Below, one piece after another: positions 1 to 11,615 of a stretch of DNA of 64,000 nt; position 1 is the first letter of the stretch, and the number at the start of each line of letters is the position of its first letter. The translations under genes were made by a program, and so were the position numbers. The notes under the pieces are model-generated. The model was not told the origin of the DNA. It worked only from the letters and a program-made list of their open reading frames with translations, and made no database searches. Origin of the DNA: Prosapia bicincta (lineage: Eukaryota; Arthropoda; Insecta; Hemiptera; Cercopidae); the NCBI GenBank assembly GCA_036971475.1, contig JBAIZL010000001.1, positions 112,160,850-112,224,849 on the forward strand, in the 5' to 3' direction.

Positions 1-541
1 CAAACAAGAAATTTCCTCTTATGTTGAAAACGTCATAGTTTGGGATTGTGCCTAAAGTTCTTCAAAGTGTTAGTTTTTATAGACTAGTAAGAATTCAATT
101 ATTGTGAATTAATAAAATAGACTGGAATTATTATTTGTACTTAACCATGATTATGCCAATAAGCTTCGTTAGTACCACATTTTAGTTCACTATCTTGCAA
201 GGAAACAATTCTGTTGCACATGATATTGCTAACTATCGATATAAAATTCTATAGCGGACCTTTAGGTAATGGCAACGGAAACTGTGTCGGTGAATAGTTG
301 AGAAGAGATGCTTTATTCTCAAGACTAATACATTTAAATAGAATCTTTCAATAACCTAAAGTAATAAAAAAAAATGTGTTATTACAGTTATTAAGAGAGT
401 GTTGCTTTTATTTATGAAAAACATAAATTTTACAAACAGTCGTAGGTGGTCAATTTTAAATTACCAAAATTTATATTAGAGACACTTTTATATTTCTTAC
501 TAAAATCGATTGCAGCCTATTTCTTCAATGATTTATATAAG

Positions 542-612
542 CTAATTTTAAACTACTCAACTAAGTGAATACGTAATTGCTTAATTGCTTTAGTTAAGTA
601 GTTTAAAATTAG
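542..612. repeat. 23-bp imperfect hairpin
   Basis: Arms at 542-564 and 590-612 are reverse complements with one mismatch, around a 25-nt loop. It lies within copy C and could be a short foldback or the remnant of a MITE. No target-site duplication is obvious. Confidence 0.75.
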
Positions 613-715
613 TTTAATCAGTGAATTCAAGATGATTACATCAAGAAACTTCGATTTATATAAGGCTTTTTCTCATATGTTGCCTGTCAGTCACTTGATG
701 TAATGTTCTTACAAT

Positions 716-720
<5 letters not shown>

Positions 721-790
<70 letters not shown>

Positions 791-838
791 TACATATATA
801 TATATATATGTGTTATATAAACATATATATATATATAG
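721..838. repeat. (TA)n microsatellite, interrupted
   Basis: The long TA array runs to about 786 and is followed by two shorter TA tracts. Open frames read through it encode only alternating Tyr/Ile and are not genes. Confidence 0.95.
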
Positions 839-1385
839 GATTCCTGATGATATTGGTACTGTTAGCCAACGAAAAACTTTGAATTGTAAATTCATTTATA
901 ATTCTTGTATTTGTATTTTGACTTAGTTCTTTATATATGTAAGTTATAAGAATTATGAACTAAATAATTGTTTCAAGAAAATTAAATATTATTACAGAAA
1001 ATAAAAAAGAAGAAGGTAATGCAGATTTTATTAAATTATTCTTGAAACAATATATTTTCTTGCTAAAAGCTTATAACTATGACGATGCAAATATGATTTG
1101 TTGTAAATAATATACAATAAGATTACAGGATTTACAAAGGTAATATTACACTAATTCGGTTAAATGGCATTAAAAAGCAAACGGAAACTAACGTGGAGAA
1201 AAGCATGTTCGAAAAGAGTTTATTTTATTACATTTTGCTTCTATTAAATAAACGTAATTTATTTAAACAACTGACCATTATATTTTTTTCACTAAAGCCC
1301 AATTATCGTCAACTATATGAAAAAACAAAAGTTTTAGAAATATTGTAGATATGTTATATATATATACACCCTGGGAGAGACAGTA

Positions 1386-1416
1386 GAGAGGGAGAGAGAG
1401 AGAGAGAGAGAGAGAG
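1386..1416. repeat. (GA)n microsatellite
   Basis: Pure GA tract inside copy C. The matching position in copy B (about 29,029-29,060) holds a CT-rich tract, as expected for the inverted copy, so the array predates the duplication. Confidence 0.9.
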
Positions 1417-2086
1417 GCATATGAGTTCTCATAGGTTTAGTGTTATCAATACTAACGTTAAATTTAAGAGAAAACATATTTCTTATTTTAAAAAGACAGA
1501 AAGCAAAGTAAATGTGAAGTCTATAGAAAGCTTTTATGGGCTTATTTCTGTTTACATACAAACCATAATGATGGTTTTATCCATTCGTCAAAAGGCTTTA
1601 CGCCACGCCTCTATGCCAGATTTTATTCTTTCACAAAGCAAATACCTTTTGATGTTTGTTTTGTTATAAAAGTTCATTTTAAATAAGAACTGCTGAACAT
1701 TTTTGTTTTGAAAGCCACTGCATCTGCTTTGTGCGCAGTGGTTTTATGAAAGGAACATAGCTAGTGTATTCCAATAACTTTCAATACTGATGATGTATTT
1801 TAGACGTTATATATAACTCAAAATATTTAAATAATTTAACATTCTCTAACTCTTTAGAGATTCGCACTTTTTAATAATGTGGAAGATTTGCAGTTTCATA
1901 ATTTCCCAAAATACGGTACATTTATTGCTCCATTTTCATCGTACCAATGACTAATATGCTTTACTAGCTAAAATTCCAATAACTTAACTGAATGAAGATT
2001 GATCATTCATTTAACTGAAGTTTATATAATTAATACTCATGTCTAGTATAAATTATAAAACGTACATAGTTAATTTATTTAAATTG

Positions 2087-2326
2087 AATTTAAAGATATT
2101 CCTTAATAGTAGGCTAGTTTTTGTAAAAAATTACATTCATAAAAATTGTGTCTATTTTTTATTTGTGGCTATTTTAAGAATTGGTCGTTATTAGTATAAA
2201 ATATTAAATTTAAAGATATTCCTCAATAGTAGGCTAGTTTTTGTAAAAAATTACATTCATAAAAATTGTGTCTATTTTTTATTTGTGGCTATTTTAAGAA
2301 TTGGTCGTTATTAGTATAAAATATTA
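2087..2326. repeat. Tandem duplication of a 120-bp unit
   Basis: Positions 2,087-2,206 are repeated directly at 2,207-2,326, with only one clear mismatch (2,104 T against 2,224 C). Near identity makes this a recent event, in contrast to the diverged segmental copies around it. Related single-copy sequence is recognisable in reverse orientation near 11,200 in copy A. Confidence 0.93.
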
Positions 2327-2678
2327 CAATATGTTACAAACATGTTACAACTTACCAACGGGATATATTATTTTAAATCTAACTAATCTAACCAACACTG
2401 CCCTAAACAAACCAAACCTGGACTATCCACCATTATAATAAAAAAATAATTCCCTTAAGTTTTTGAATGAAAATTCAATTTATTTTTATTCATGAAAATA
2501 TTTTTTTACTCTGTTTATAACTGCCTGTAGAGAGATTATTTATTTAATATATTTATCACAGTTGTAGTTTGAATAATTATTACCTTTAATATTTGTAAGT
2601 TTGATATACTTTGTAAATATTGAGTTCCTACGTTTTCATGGCATAAAAAAACCATGCATTCTTAAAGGTCGAAATAAA

Positions 2679-2750
2679 ACAAAACACCGAATCTGCAGAA
2701 GATACGCCTTTGCTAGGAAAGCAGAAGGGCACTATATTCACTTCATTTAA
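2679..2750 (+). pseudogene. Decayed exon block, copy C
   Basis: On the plus strand this reads KTKHRICRRYAFARKAEG and then HYIHFI before a stop. It aligns with the end of the minus-strand block in copy A, which finishes KPEGNYTHFI, stop. The 5' half seen in A and B is missing: upstream intron-like homology (about 2,580-2,640) jumps straight to the 3' part, so an internal deletion is inferred. No protein family is recognised. Confidence 0.4.
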
Positions 2751-2999
2751 ACAATAAGATATAACAATTTCCTAAATGTTTTAAATAAACAAACAAATTG
2801 AGAACCAAGTTTAGTTAAAAGGATATTTATGAAAACCATTGCATTTTAGTAATACGATTAGGTTTTAAACTAAACGTTTTTAATATTTATTACCGTGTTA
2901 CATTAGGCATTTTAAAATTTTGGGAGGTTTTTATTGATTTCAGTAACTTACACTTTTAATTAATTTTCACTTCCTCTACTTCAAGTCACTGAATAAAAC

Positions 3000-4790
3000 T
3001 AAAACTTTTAAACTATTTTATAAAAAATAATTGATGAGATAGATAAAAATATAATTTATGTGTTTTATAGGAAAAAGTATATATTAAAAAAAATTCAAAT
3101 GAATAACGTGATACACATTATCTTAGATATACAAAAATCTATAATAATCGTTCGCTATCCCAAAAGCTAGATTGTTTAGTTCACAATTTGAAAAATAACA
3201 GTTACTAATACACTTTACAGTGTACTAATACAGTTTTATTGTTATACGTAGAAATAATAATATCCATTACTCTACTTAGATGGCGATTTAAAGTTTTTTG
3301 CATCAATTTGAAACTTTATATAAATAAATGAAACGTAACCGTGAGAGTAAAACTCATTTTTCTTTCCATAACGTTAAAAAAACATTTTTTACTTTACAAA
3401 CCACCCTGTTAAATGTGAACCGAGGTTAAAATATTTTTTATCTTCACAAATTAACCACACCATAGTATAATATTTAAAAGTTTTTAAAAATTTTGGGGTC
3501 CCGCAGATTCTGCTAAAAATGTTTTGTTGTGAAAATAATATTGTTTTTTATTGAACAATAATTTAAATTATCCACTTTAATTATAGGTTTCACGATCCCT
3601 CTTTAGCATAGCACTTTAGTACATCCATCGGGGCTGTAAAAACTAAAACTCATGAAGGGGGTACATAAATATAATTAGAAAGTAAGTTAGTTTCAAACAT
3701 TTATTAAAGGTAAATATACATGTAAAAAATAACATTATTATTATGTTAATTTTTATATCGTTATTTTTTTAGTTTATCACACTATTTTTACACAATATTA
3801 TTGCCTAATAAAATTACAATTACGTATTTTTACTTCTACGAGATTATAGATGCAAAGCGATGCTTTTGCTTACCTTACGTTACATAGTCTAATATAGCTT
3901 TCATAGAATTTTAAGCAGAACAGTGTTTTTCGATTAACAAAGACACAATTATAAGAAATAAAACATTCTTAGAGAAATGGAATGTGTTACAAGAAAACAC
4001 ACTTTTCGTTTACATACATTCTCTAATTAGTGCTTAATGTTTTTTTAATTCAACTAGACTGCAAGAATTCTAATTAAATATGGCCTTCATTCCGTTTACC
4101 TTTCCAGAGATAAAATCGAAATAAAATACGTTTATTTTCCAGTTCCAATCATTTGTTGAAGTTTAACCTTTTTAATAATAAAAGAAAATATTTTCTTATC
4201 ATGTCGGTACTAAGCAACATCTTTTGCACCAAACGGCTACTCACTACTCATTACGATAGACATGGTTTCAACATTAATAAAAAACTTGTTTTTAAGTACT
4301 ATATGTTGATATTTAAAATTGTGTACGAAACTTTTGGATAAACGTTATAAATAAATACAACCTTATTTCTATCCACATATTACTGCACAATATTATGTCT
4401 TATACTAACTACTAATTGTTTTACTTTGTATAGGAAATATCCTTCACATAATAAAGTTTTATGGTTAATTGTTCATTTCCGATAAAGTAATATCGATTAA
4501 TAAAGCAGTAAAAAAGTATTAAAGCGTAGCTTTAAATAAGACACGGACGAATGTCTCAATATATCTTTAGGAATAAGTTCCATTTTACTCCACTTGTCAG
4601 AGATAAATACGTCTCTAAATAATCCCGCCAAGAAGCAAGATTCTTAGGGATAGATATAAGTCTTTTATAAATTTCGTTCTCTTTTTCTTTAAAATTCTAA
4701 GACTGAAAGGATGTTCCTAAATTTTTTTTCCTTAAACGGTATTAAATAAGGGATTATTTTGTTAAAAGAGATTGTTTTATATTAGTTTAA
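3000..4790. other. AT-rich DNA with no recognised feature
   Basis: No repeat, terminal inverted repeat or coding pattern was recognised. A 62-codon open frame at 4,153-4,341 has no recognisable motif and the composition of chance AT-rich sequence. This may include unrecognised, more diverged parts of the duplication unit. Confidence 0.5.
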
Positions 4791-5491
4791 ATTTAATGTT
4801 ATTATCATGTGTTGACAAAAATCCTTTCTCTTCATAGAGTAATTTTAAAATAGAACATTTTATGACATCTTTCAAACTATCTCAGATGTAGATCTTATAG
4901 TGCAACGGGAAAAGTTATATCTCAGTAAGTTGTCCATAACGTATTTCTAATTAAAACTTCACCATGCCGTTACTTTACTTGTTCAAATTTTAAACGTTTG
5001 TGTTATCTTAAAAATAGTGTCTTGACAATAGTTGTTTTGCAAAATCTTGACGAAACAGAAAATAAATTGGCAACCATAAATTTACAACAAGTAAACTATG
5101 TTGTAAAGGCTTTGAACAACTAACTTCAAGAGCAAAACAATAGAAAGCAATACAAGAGAAACTTCACCAAGGTAGTTTTGTTACATTCAGTGTAAACAAA
5201 AGGGCCTTGTAATTGCTGCGTACCGTATTGAGGATCTCACAAACTTAACTTGTAAGCTGATGTCTGAAAGCTATTAACAAACTTTTTAATGTTTAGTGAA
5301 TTAATAACTTCGTATGCCGATGAATATTTCTTATTTAACGATTCTTCTATTACCCTACCTCACAATGTATACCCATAGTATAGTGAATAGTAACAATATA
5401 AGAGTAAACAATTTAAAGCAACTGTGGCGTAAATGTTTATATTAATTAAAACAACCTCTCACCACAAATTCAACAAATTTTATTTTAACCT

Positions 5492-5526
5492 TATGTAGAT
5501 TTCGACTACAAAGTAATCATCTTCAG
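5492..5526 (-). ncRNA. Hammerhead-ribozyme-like motif, left arm
   Basis: On the minus strand it shows CTGAAGA, then a 6-bp stem II (GATTAC/GTAGTC, closing on TTT), then GAAA, then a short region before an ATA that could be the NUH cleavage triplet. Stem III is very short and stem I only about three pairs, so any activity would be weak or need a dimer. The hammerhead core is well known; the match here is by eye. Confidence 0.4.
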
Positions 5527-5801
5527 TGGTATTTTTACAAATAACTAACTTACAGCTAAACTACAGTCAAATTCTGTCAAAGGGCCTATCCCGAATTCCC
5601 AATTGTATCTATTAAATGTGTAAATTTAATAATTACTGTAAAATTCAAAAATAATGTAACGTAACTCCTTCTGTTAGACCAGACCTAGTTGTTACTCGTA
5701 ACATGATTGGTCGGATAGTGTTGGGGGCGTGGCCAAGGAGTTCCCGTTGCTTATAAATACGCATAGGTTTAACAGTAAGTTAGTTATTTGTAAAAATAAC
5801 T

Positions 5802-5836
5802 CTGAAGATGATTACTTTGTAGTCGAAATGTACATA
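5802..5836 (+). ncRNA. Hammerhead-ribozyme-like motif, right arm
   Basis: CTGAAGA at 5,802-5,808, stem II GATTAC/GTAGTC at 5,810-5,824, GAAA at 5,825-5,828 and a possible AUA cleavage triplet ending at 5,836. The stem III region ATGTACAT is self-complementary, so two copies could pair with each other, as proposed for hammerheads with minimal stem III. Stem I is poor. The mirrored copy is in the left arm. Confidence 0.4.
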
Positions 5837-6639
5837 AGGTTAAAATAAAATTTGTTGAATTTGTGGTGAGAGGTTGTTTTAATTAATATAAATATAAGAG
5901 TAAATTCTGTACATTCATGATTCCTAATAATGACGTGTACACTCAAAACATTTGGTTAAATAAAAACACTCTTGATGCGTGAATTAAAGATCATTGATTA
6001 GGGAAACAACTCTTTTCCTAATGTTTCACATATCGCATTGTGAATATTAGGTATCCTATTTAAGGAGATGTAACTAAAAATATATAGTTACGTAATATTC
6101 GGTAACGACATTATTGTAGCTATCTTAAAAAGCTTAAAAAGTTTATTTCTGCAGAGTTTATCTTGAAACGCACTGAATTTTGTAAAAATAATCTATATTA
6201 TTATACGTTTTTTAATACCCATTTTGTCAATCATTCGATACCTAAATAGCATCTTTACAGGTAGGACTGTTTTGCTATTATATATAATACTATAAAAATA
6301 TATATTTCCAGTTACTGTACAGGATTTAAAGGGGAATTTTGGACTAAGAAACATTGTGAGAATCATATAACAATTGAAATTACAACCAAAATAAAGTAAT
6401 TCTTGTAAGGGTTTCTAAAACGTGGATAAATATTTAAACCCACAGCATAAAGCATAAATGGATAAATTTATACACTAAGCCACGCATATAGCATGATCTA
6501 AAATAGAAACAATAAATATTTTTTTAGCATTTAAAGATCTCAGTATTAGCCATAGTGACAGACTTTGTGTAAACTTTAAATAATTATAACTACATTGTAA
6601 TGGCGAACATAATTAATTATCTTCCAAACGCTCTAAAAA

Positions 6640-7175
6640 CAACCCTCAATGACAAGGTATAATTGCTCGGGTATGACTGAAAAAATATGTAACAACCCTC
6701 AATGACAAGGTATAATTGCTCGGGTATGACTGAAAAAATATGTAACAACCCTCAATGACAAGGTATAATTGCTCGGGTATGACTGAAAAAATATGTAACA
6801 ACCCCCAATGACAAGGTATAATTGCTCGGTTATGACCGAAAAATAATGTAAGAACCCTCAATGACAAGGTATAATTGCTCGGGTATGACTGAAAAAATAT
6901 GTAACAACTCTCAATGACAAGGTATAATTGCTCGGTTATGACCGAAAAATAATGTAAGAACCCTCAATGACAAGGTATAATTGCTCGGGTATGACTGAAA
7001 AAATATGTAACAACCCTCAATGACAAGGTATAATTGCTCGGGTATGACTGAAAAAATATGTAACAACCCTCAATGACAAGGTATAATTGCTCGGGTATGA
7101 CTCAAAAAATATGCAACAACCCTCAATGACAAGGTATAATTGCTCGGGTATGACTGAAAAAATATGTAACAACCC
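6640..7175. repeat. 53-bp minisatellite, about ten units
   Basis: Ten tandem 53-bp units, each beginning caaccctcaatgacaaggta, followed by a partial unit. Most differ by only a few bases. A variant with gctcggttatgaccg occurs in the fourth and sixth units, which suggests a two-unit amplification step. The unit is single-copy in copy B (14,333-14,390). The 73-residue minus-strand frame through it is only the translated repeat. Confidence 0.97.
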
Positions 7176-10100
7176 GAAAACATACGAGCTTATTACAACC
7201 TGAAATCATGCAACATAAATATTTCACTAACAAATTTTTGTAAATTATCTAATGTCATACATGTTTTAACACTCATGCTCTCGTCATTTGTGGCGCGTGA
7301 ACAGCGCTGATATAATGACTACTGAATATTAAACCGATATTATTCTAATATATTTATGAATAATATAATAATCCTATATGATGAACAAATTGTGTCTTTA
7401 AATATACTCAACAAACACTTTGTATTTTAGTATAATTATTAGCAACAATGTATTAGTGTACAAAGGGTGAGTCGGCACAGACTGACTTCATTACCAGTGA
7501 AGTGGTAAGGCAAACAGAGTCTAATCTTCTCATGTAGGTGGCTTCTGATTTTCCCCGAATTTAGCTATTACTCCATGTGTAGGTGTTGTATAATTTATCA
7601 TGTTTTAATTATATTTGAATTTAAAAGTTGGTTATTCCAAGTATATAAACGCGAAGTATTTTAATGAAGGTAAGCTAGCGTGTAGGAGGTTTTGCTTAAA
7701 ATGTTTCGTAATACAGTAGAGTATCATCAAACAATGGCAAATAGATTAATGATATGGGAGTTTTAATATCTATAATATTTAAAGGATTGTTGTAAACTCT
7801 GCCTTATACAGAATCTCCAGAGTTGTAGCTCTTCGTTATAATGGCTAGAAAAATCAGTAACTAAAATTTTAAAAAGAGCTATAAACCCAACATAAAAAAT
7901 GCAAAAAATATTTTTTGCAGTAAATGTAGCCATCAAAATAGACATTATTTTAATGTAACTATACATGTAGTATGGTTGATAGAAAAAATATTAATTTTGC
8001 ATTTACCATTATGTAATATATCAACCCGCGTCTTTCCATACAAAATCAGTATAACTTGTATATTGCTCCCCATTCTGTGAAATCAAGACTTGTTTGTGTT
8101 GTTAGAGAAAGTGCAATGTTCTGCAGCTCCATAAGTTGTTTTATTGTCGGTTTACAATTTTCTCAAATTTATCAATATTCTCTGTAAATACCGATCTTAA
8201 CACAAGTGGTAGGGCATTTTAATCTATAAGGACATCTTCAGCTTACGGATGAATAACACATCTGGAATGTAATACATTATCAATTTTCTGTAAATTTGTG
8301 TTTCTATTTACATGGGTAAACATTTTAAAAAGTAGCAAAAGATTGTATCACATTGATTAACATTGTTGCTATTCTATAAGCGGAAACAATACATGAAGAT
8401 ATTGGTTATTTATTCAGTGTTTGAGAAAACATGTTTTAAAACCTTAAAACACCTTACATATAGTGAATGTATTGATTTATAGTGCAATGTCTTTCTTGAG
8501 TGGATTTTTAATTCTTGAGTGTGGTTTTTCGTGTACCTTATGTATTTGAAAACTATATTAGGTTTAATTTTAATTTGGCAGCAACATAGAATTTAAAAAA
8601 TAATAACAATTTTCTGTTTTTAAACCTTAAAATCATCAAACCGAACAAGTGTTTTATTGGTAGCCAATGTTTCCTTAGCGTCGGAGCCTGATGAAAGTTG
8701 CGGACCTTGAAACGTAAATATTATTCTAAGGACACAGTTTACTTATTGAAGTTAATATTTGTTCAGTTGGCAACTTTTATTCGTTTAAACCAATGATCTC
8801 GTATTGAACAGACGCGTTTCGTGTAACTGTTTGGAAATTTAGCTTTTCTCGTTCGTGAAACCTTTCTCATTTTATCAAATATACTGTGAGAATTTAGTGG
8901 CTGTTGTGCTTCCATTACATATTTAGTGGGAAATTCTTCATGTCACAATCTTAGTATTTTGATTTTACTTATATCAATATAATTGTATTTTTAAAGACAC
9001 AAAATTGTCCCTAGTACAGCTATAAAAATCACCCTACTCTCACATTACTTGTATTATATTTAGGGACTCTATAGTTTTAAAAATGTGATATTAGGTAACT
9101 CCTCTTCTAGTTACAAAAAATAGGATACTTCTTGTTAGTGTTCATTAGCTCAATAATTTCGTGTCATTTTAATTAATGGTTTCTTAGAACCATTTGTGTT
9201 CGAAATCTTCCAGAAAGTTTGAGACCCTTTATTTACAAGCTGCGTATTGTGAAATGAACTGCAAAAACTGACTATGAAAAGTTTTTTTTAATTTCTTTTA
9301 TTTTACGATATTCTTCAATAAAATTTTGTATTATATCTACTTACGTAAATTCTACTTAAGTTAAAATATTTGAAAAATAATATTTACACACTATTTTTCT
9401 ATTGTAAAAATTCAGTGTACAAAACTTCAGAGATACTTTTAATATACATATATATATATATATTTATATATTAAATGATGATGCATTACATTCCACTACT
9501 TTCTTATTGTGTTTCCTATAGTAATAATATTTTTCTTTCTGTCACAAATTGTAATTGTTTTTTTTTTTTAATTCCGTACACATACAGAATTTTCTCGGAA
9601 AAAAGTATTGTTAAATGTAGTGGCTTAAAACTGATACTATATGAAGACAAAAACTAGACTCTAAGCACTTTCTCCATGAAGGCAGTAAGGCGATTATCTT
9701 TTAAGGTAAAAGAACAAATGATGTAAGCATGGAAACTTCGGTAATAATCATGTAGCAAATATATTTAACATGTGCTGACGAGAGAAGCGCAGTTAAAGTT
9801 GGGAGGGGGTGAGAAACCCCAATGAGGGGCGCTAATTTCAATTATCAATAACTTTTCAACTTTATGAAAAAAAACTTTAAATCTAGGTGAAGCCAAGGAT
9901 ATTAATTCCTATTAACAAACAAGTATATTGGTAAAACTCTATTAATAAACTGTAAATCTGTCTTAGTAAACTTTAGAGTGTTTTAGTAAATAGTATTTTT
10001 CAAATTTTGAATATAAACACACTAGATTTTCCTGACAGGAATTATTGTAATATAATATTTATCTACACTTAAAATCAGTAATTGCATTTCTTCGTTTATA

Positions 10101-10527
10101 GTTTGTAGTATATCTATATTAATTCATATACAATGTCATCTAAGAAGATTTAACATTATAACAAAACGTTAATGAAATTAGATTTTGTTTTGATATTATT
10201 TCAGTATCAAATACAAACCTCGTAGCTTAAATTATTTCACTAACTATATCTTACATAATAGGTTAAGAGATTTAGTTTTATTCAGTAGCTTGAAAGAAAG
10301 GTAGTTAAAATTATTAAATGTGTTACTAAAATTACTAAAACCTCTTAAAATATGAAGAGTATATTCTATCTAATAGCTCGGTAATAAACATTATAAAATA
10401 TTTACTGAAACCTAATATTATAAATATTTTTTTAATTAAACTTGGTTCAATAATTATTATTTGATATTTGTAAGTGAACAAATCATTTTTTGGTATTTTT
10501 AAAATATTGTAATTTGTATCTTAATAT

Positions 10528-10749
10528 TTAAATAAAGTGAGTATAGTTACCTTCTGGCTTCCCTAGGAAAGGGGACTTCCCGCTCAGATTCAGAACGCTC
10601 TCTTTATTGTAAGTTTTAACTAAATAAGTGCTATTTCTTTTGGTCTGGGATCTTCGTGGTAGCTCCCCTGTCACATGTAAGTCCGTTATTATCCTTACCC
10701 CTGGCAAGGAATCAGGATATTCCCATAACTCATTCCTTACTGCACCCAA
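10528..10749 (-). pseudogene. Exon-like block, copy A
   Basis: The minus strand encodes about 73 residues. They contain NELWEYPDS near the start, LVKTYNKESVLNL in the middle and a C-terminal GKPEGNYTHFI before a stop. A possible splice acceptor (ggtgcag/TAAGG) precedes it, and a possible donor (ccagaag/gtaact) lies just before the stop, so it could have been an internal or a terminal exon. Aligned with copy B there is a one-base gap near the 'ccaggggtaag' stretch and a larger gap further on that brings the frame back, so the middle is scrambled and this copy is probably dead. I do not recognise the protein family. Confidence 0.45.
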
Positions 10750-11045
10750 TATACTTATATTGCAAAAAATTATAATATATTACCAGTCATATTTTTTATA
10801 AATATTTTAAATGAAACAATTCTACCATGATTAGGTGAATGAGTGTTCCGTAATTTATCGGAAAACTATGAAATGAATATTTACAAAATACTACATACTT
10901 ACAAATAATAGAGGTTATTATATTGCAAAAAATTATAATAATAATATAAATATTAAATAGATAATTGTAATAAAAGATTTTATAAACAGAGGGGATATTA
11001 TTTTAAACAATTAAGGTAAAATTAGTTTTTGTTCAACTAGTCGAG

Positions 11046-11112
11046 AGTTAAGGGGTTGGGTTAGGGTTGGTATGTTAAGGGTAGGTAAGGTTAGGTAAGG
11101 TTAGGTTAGATT
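11046..11112. repeat. Degenerate TTAGG-type tract
   Basis: A G-rich run of ggttaggtta and ggtaaggtta variants resembling the insect telomere repeat TTAGG, but too irregular to be a real interstitial telomere array. Shorter versions occur at the same place in copy B (28,436-28,466) and, reversed, in copy C (about 2,380-2,430). Confidence 0.55.
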
Positions 11113-11615
11113 AGATATGCAAAAAAATATCTCTTTGGACATTTGTAACACGATTGTAATAAAGGCATTTCATATTAGCATTGATCAGTTCGTAAAATAT
11201 CCTCGTATAAAAAATAGACACAATTTATAACAACCTAATTTATTTATTATTATTATAATTCATATCGAGGAAAGAATATTTAAATTAATTGTGTACGTTT
11301 TATAGAGTGTACAAGTTATGTACATAACATTCAGGTAAATCTATGAGTAATTCTTTTTCCAATTAATTAAAAGGAAATATAGTGAGTAAAGCATATTAAT
11401 TATTGGTAGGAGAAAAGTAGCATTGGGGCAAATTTTCCAGGTTATGAAATTGAAAATCGATGAGCATATTAGAAAATGTTTATGGAAGTTTAAAAAATTA
11501 TTTAAAGATTTTGAGTTATTTATAACGTGTAAATTATATCATCAGTATTAAAAGTTCTTAGAATACGAGTTCACTAGTCATGGTTCTTTCATAAAACCAC
11601 TAAATTTAATCCTAA

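Larger units (their letters stand above)
1..3000 (-). repeat. Inverted copy C of the segmental-duplication unit
   Basis: Read on the minus strand, this stretch follows copy B (about 27,700-31,370) and copy A (about 10,400-11,615). Anchors seen by eye are 1,380-1,760 against the reverse complement of 28,690-29,040, 1,130-1,330 against 29,090-29,250, 170-480 against 30,920-31,240, and 2,660-2,750 against 10,530-10,600. Identity is moderate, with many indels, so the duplication is old. The homology runs off the left edge of the window. The right limit near 3,000 is approximate because the match fades. Content is non-coding apart from the decayed exon block at 2,679-2,750. Confidence 0.7.
5409..5890. 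mobile_element. Inverted-repeat element, possibly Penelope-type pLTR derived
   Basis: Two long arms, about 5,436-5,553 and 5,775-5,891, are near-perfect reverse complements around a 221-bp loop. The element interrupts copy Z where 31,970-31,990 is uninterrupted. The 14-bp string aatataagagtaaa occurs at 5,395-5,408 and 5,891-5,904, which reads as a target-site duplication, with a 27-bp extra tail between the left repeat and the left arm. Each arm has a hammerhead-like core, as known in the terminal repeats of Penelope-like elements. No reverse transcriptase is present. Assignment to Penelope is inference; a foldback DNA transposon is the alternative. Confidence 0.65.
4790..6300 (+). repeat. 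Tail copy Z of the segmental-duplication unit
   Basis: Collinear with 31,370-32,250. Both share a block around 'gggaaaagttatatctcagtaa' (about 4,908 and 31,479), the 'cttgacaatagttgt' stretch (about 5,022 and 31,594) and later anchors up to about 6,230 and 32,180. The difference in length comes mainly from an inverted-repeat element present only here. Since this is the tail of the unit and copy A's head starts about 280 bp further on, the two may mark a tail-to-head junction of a tandem array (inference). Confidence 0.7.
6580..11615 (+). repeat. Copy A of the segmental-duplication unit
   Basis: Collinear with copy B. Anchors: 6,585-6,640 with 14,280-14,335; 7,440-7,720 with 14,635-14,940; 7,770-8,580 with 16,770-17,600; 8,640-9,130 with 17,945-18,430; 9,470-9,720 with 18,890-19,130; 9,740-10,520 with 26,990-27,840; 10,530-10,760 with 27,850-28,080; 11,330-11,610 with 28,460-28,715. 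B continues beyond the last anchor into sequence shared with copy C, while A breaks off near 11,615. Apart from one exon-like block the content is non-coding. Confidence 0.85.

Noticed and set aside
656..895. Open frame rich in Tyr/Ile
   Set aside because: It is the translated TA array, like the frames at 18,692-18,904, 19,203-19,524 and 57,822-58,120.
6646..6867. 73-codon minus-strand frame with repeated residues
   Set aside because: It is the 53-bp minisatellite read in frame; phase is lost in the next units.
11046..11112. True interstitial telomere
   Set aside because: Units are irregular and few; the tract is shared by all copies of the duplication, so it is just an old G-rich patch.
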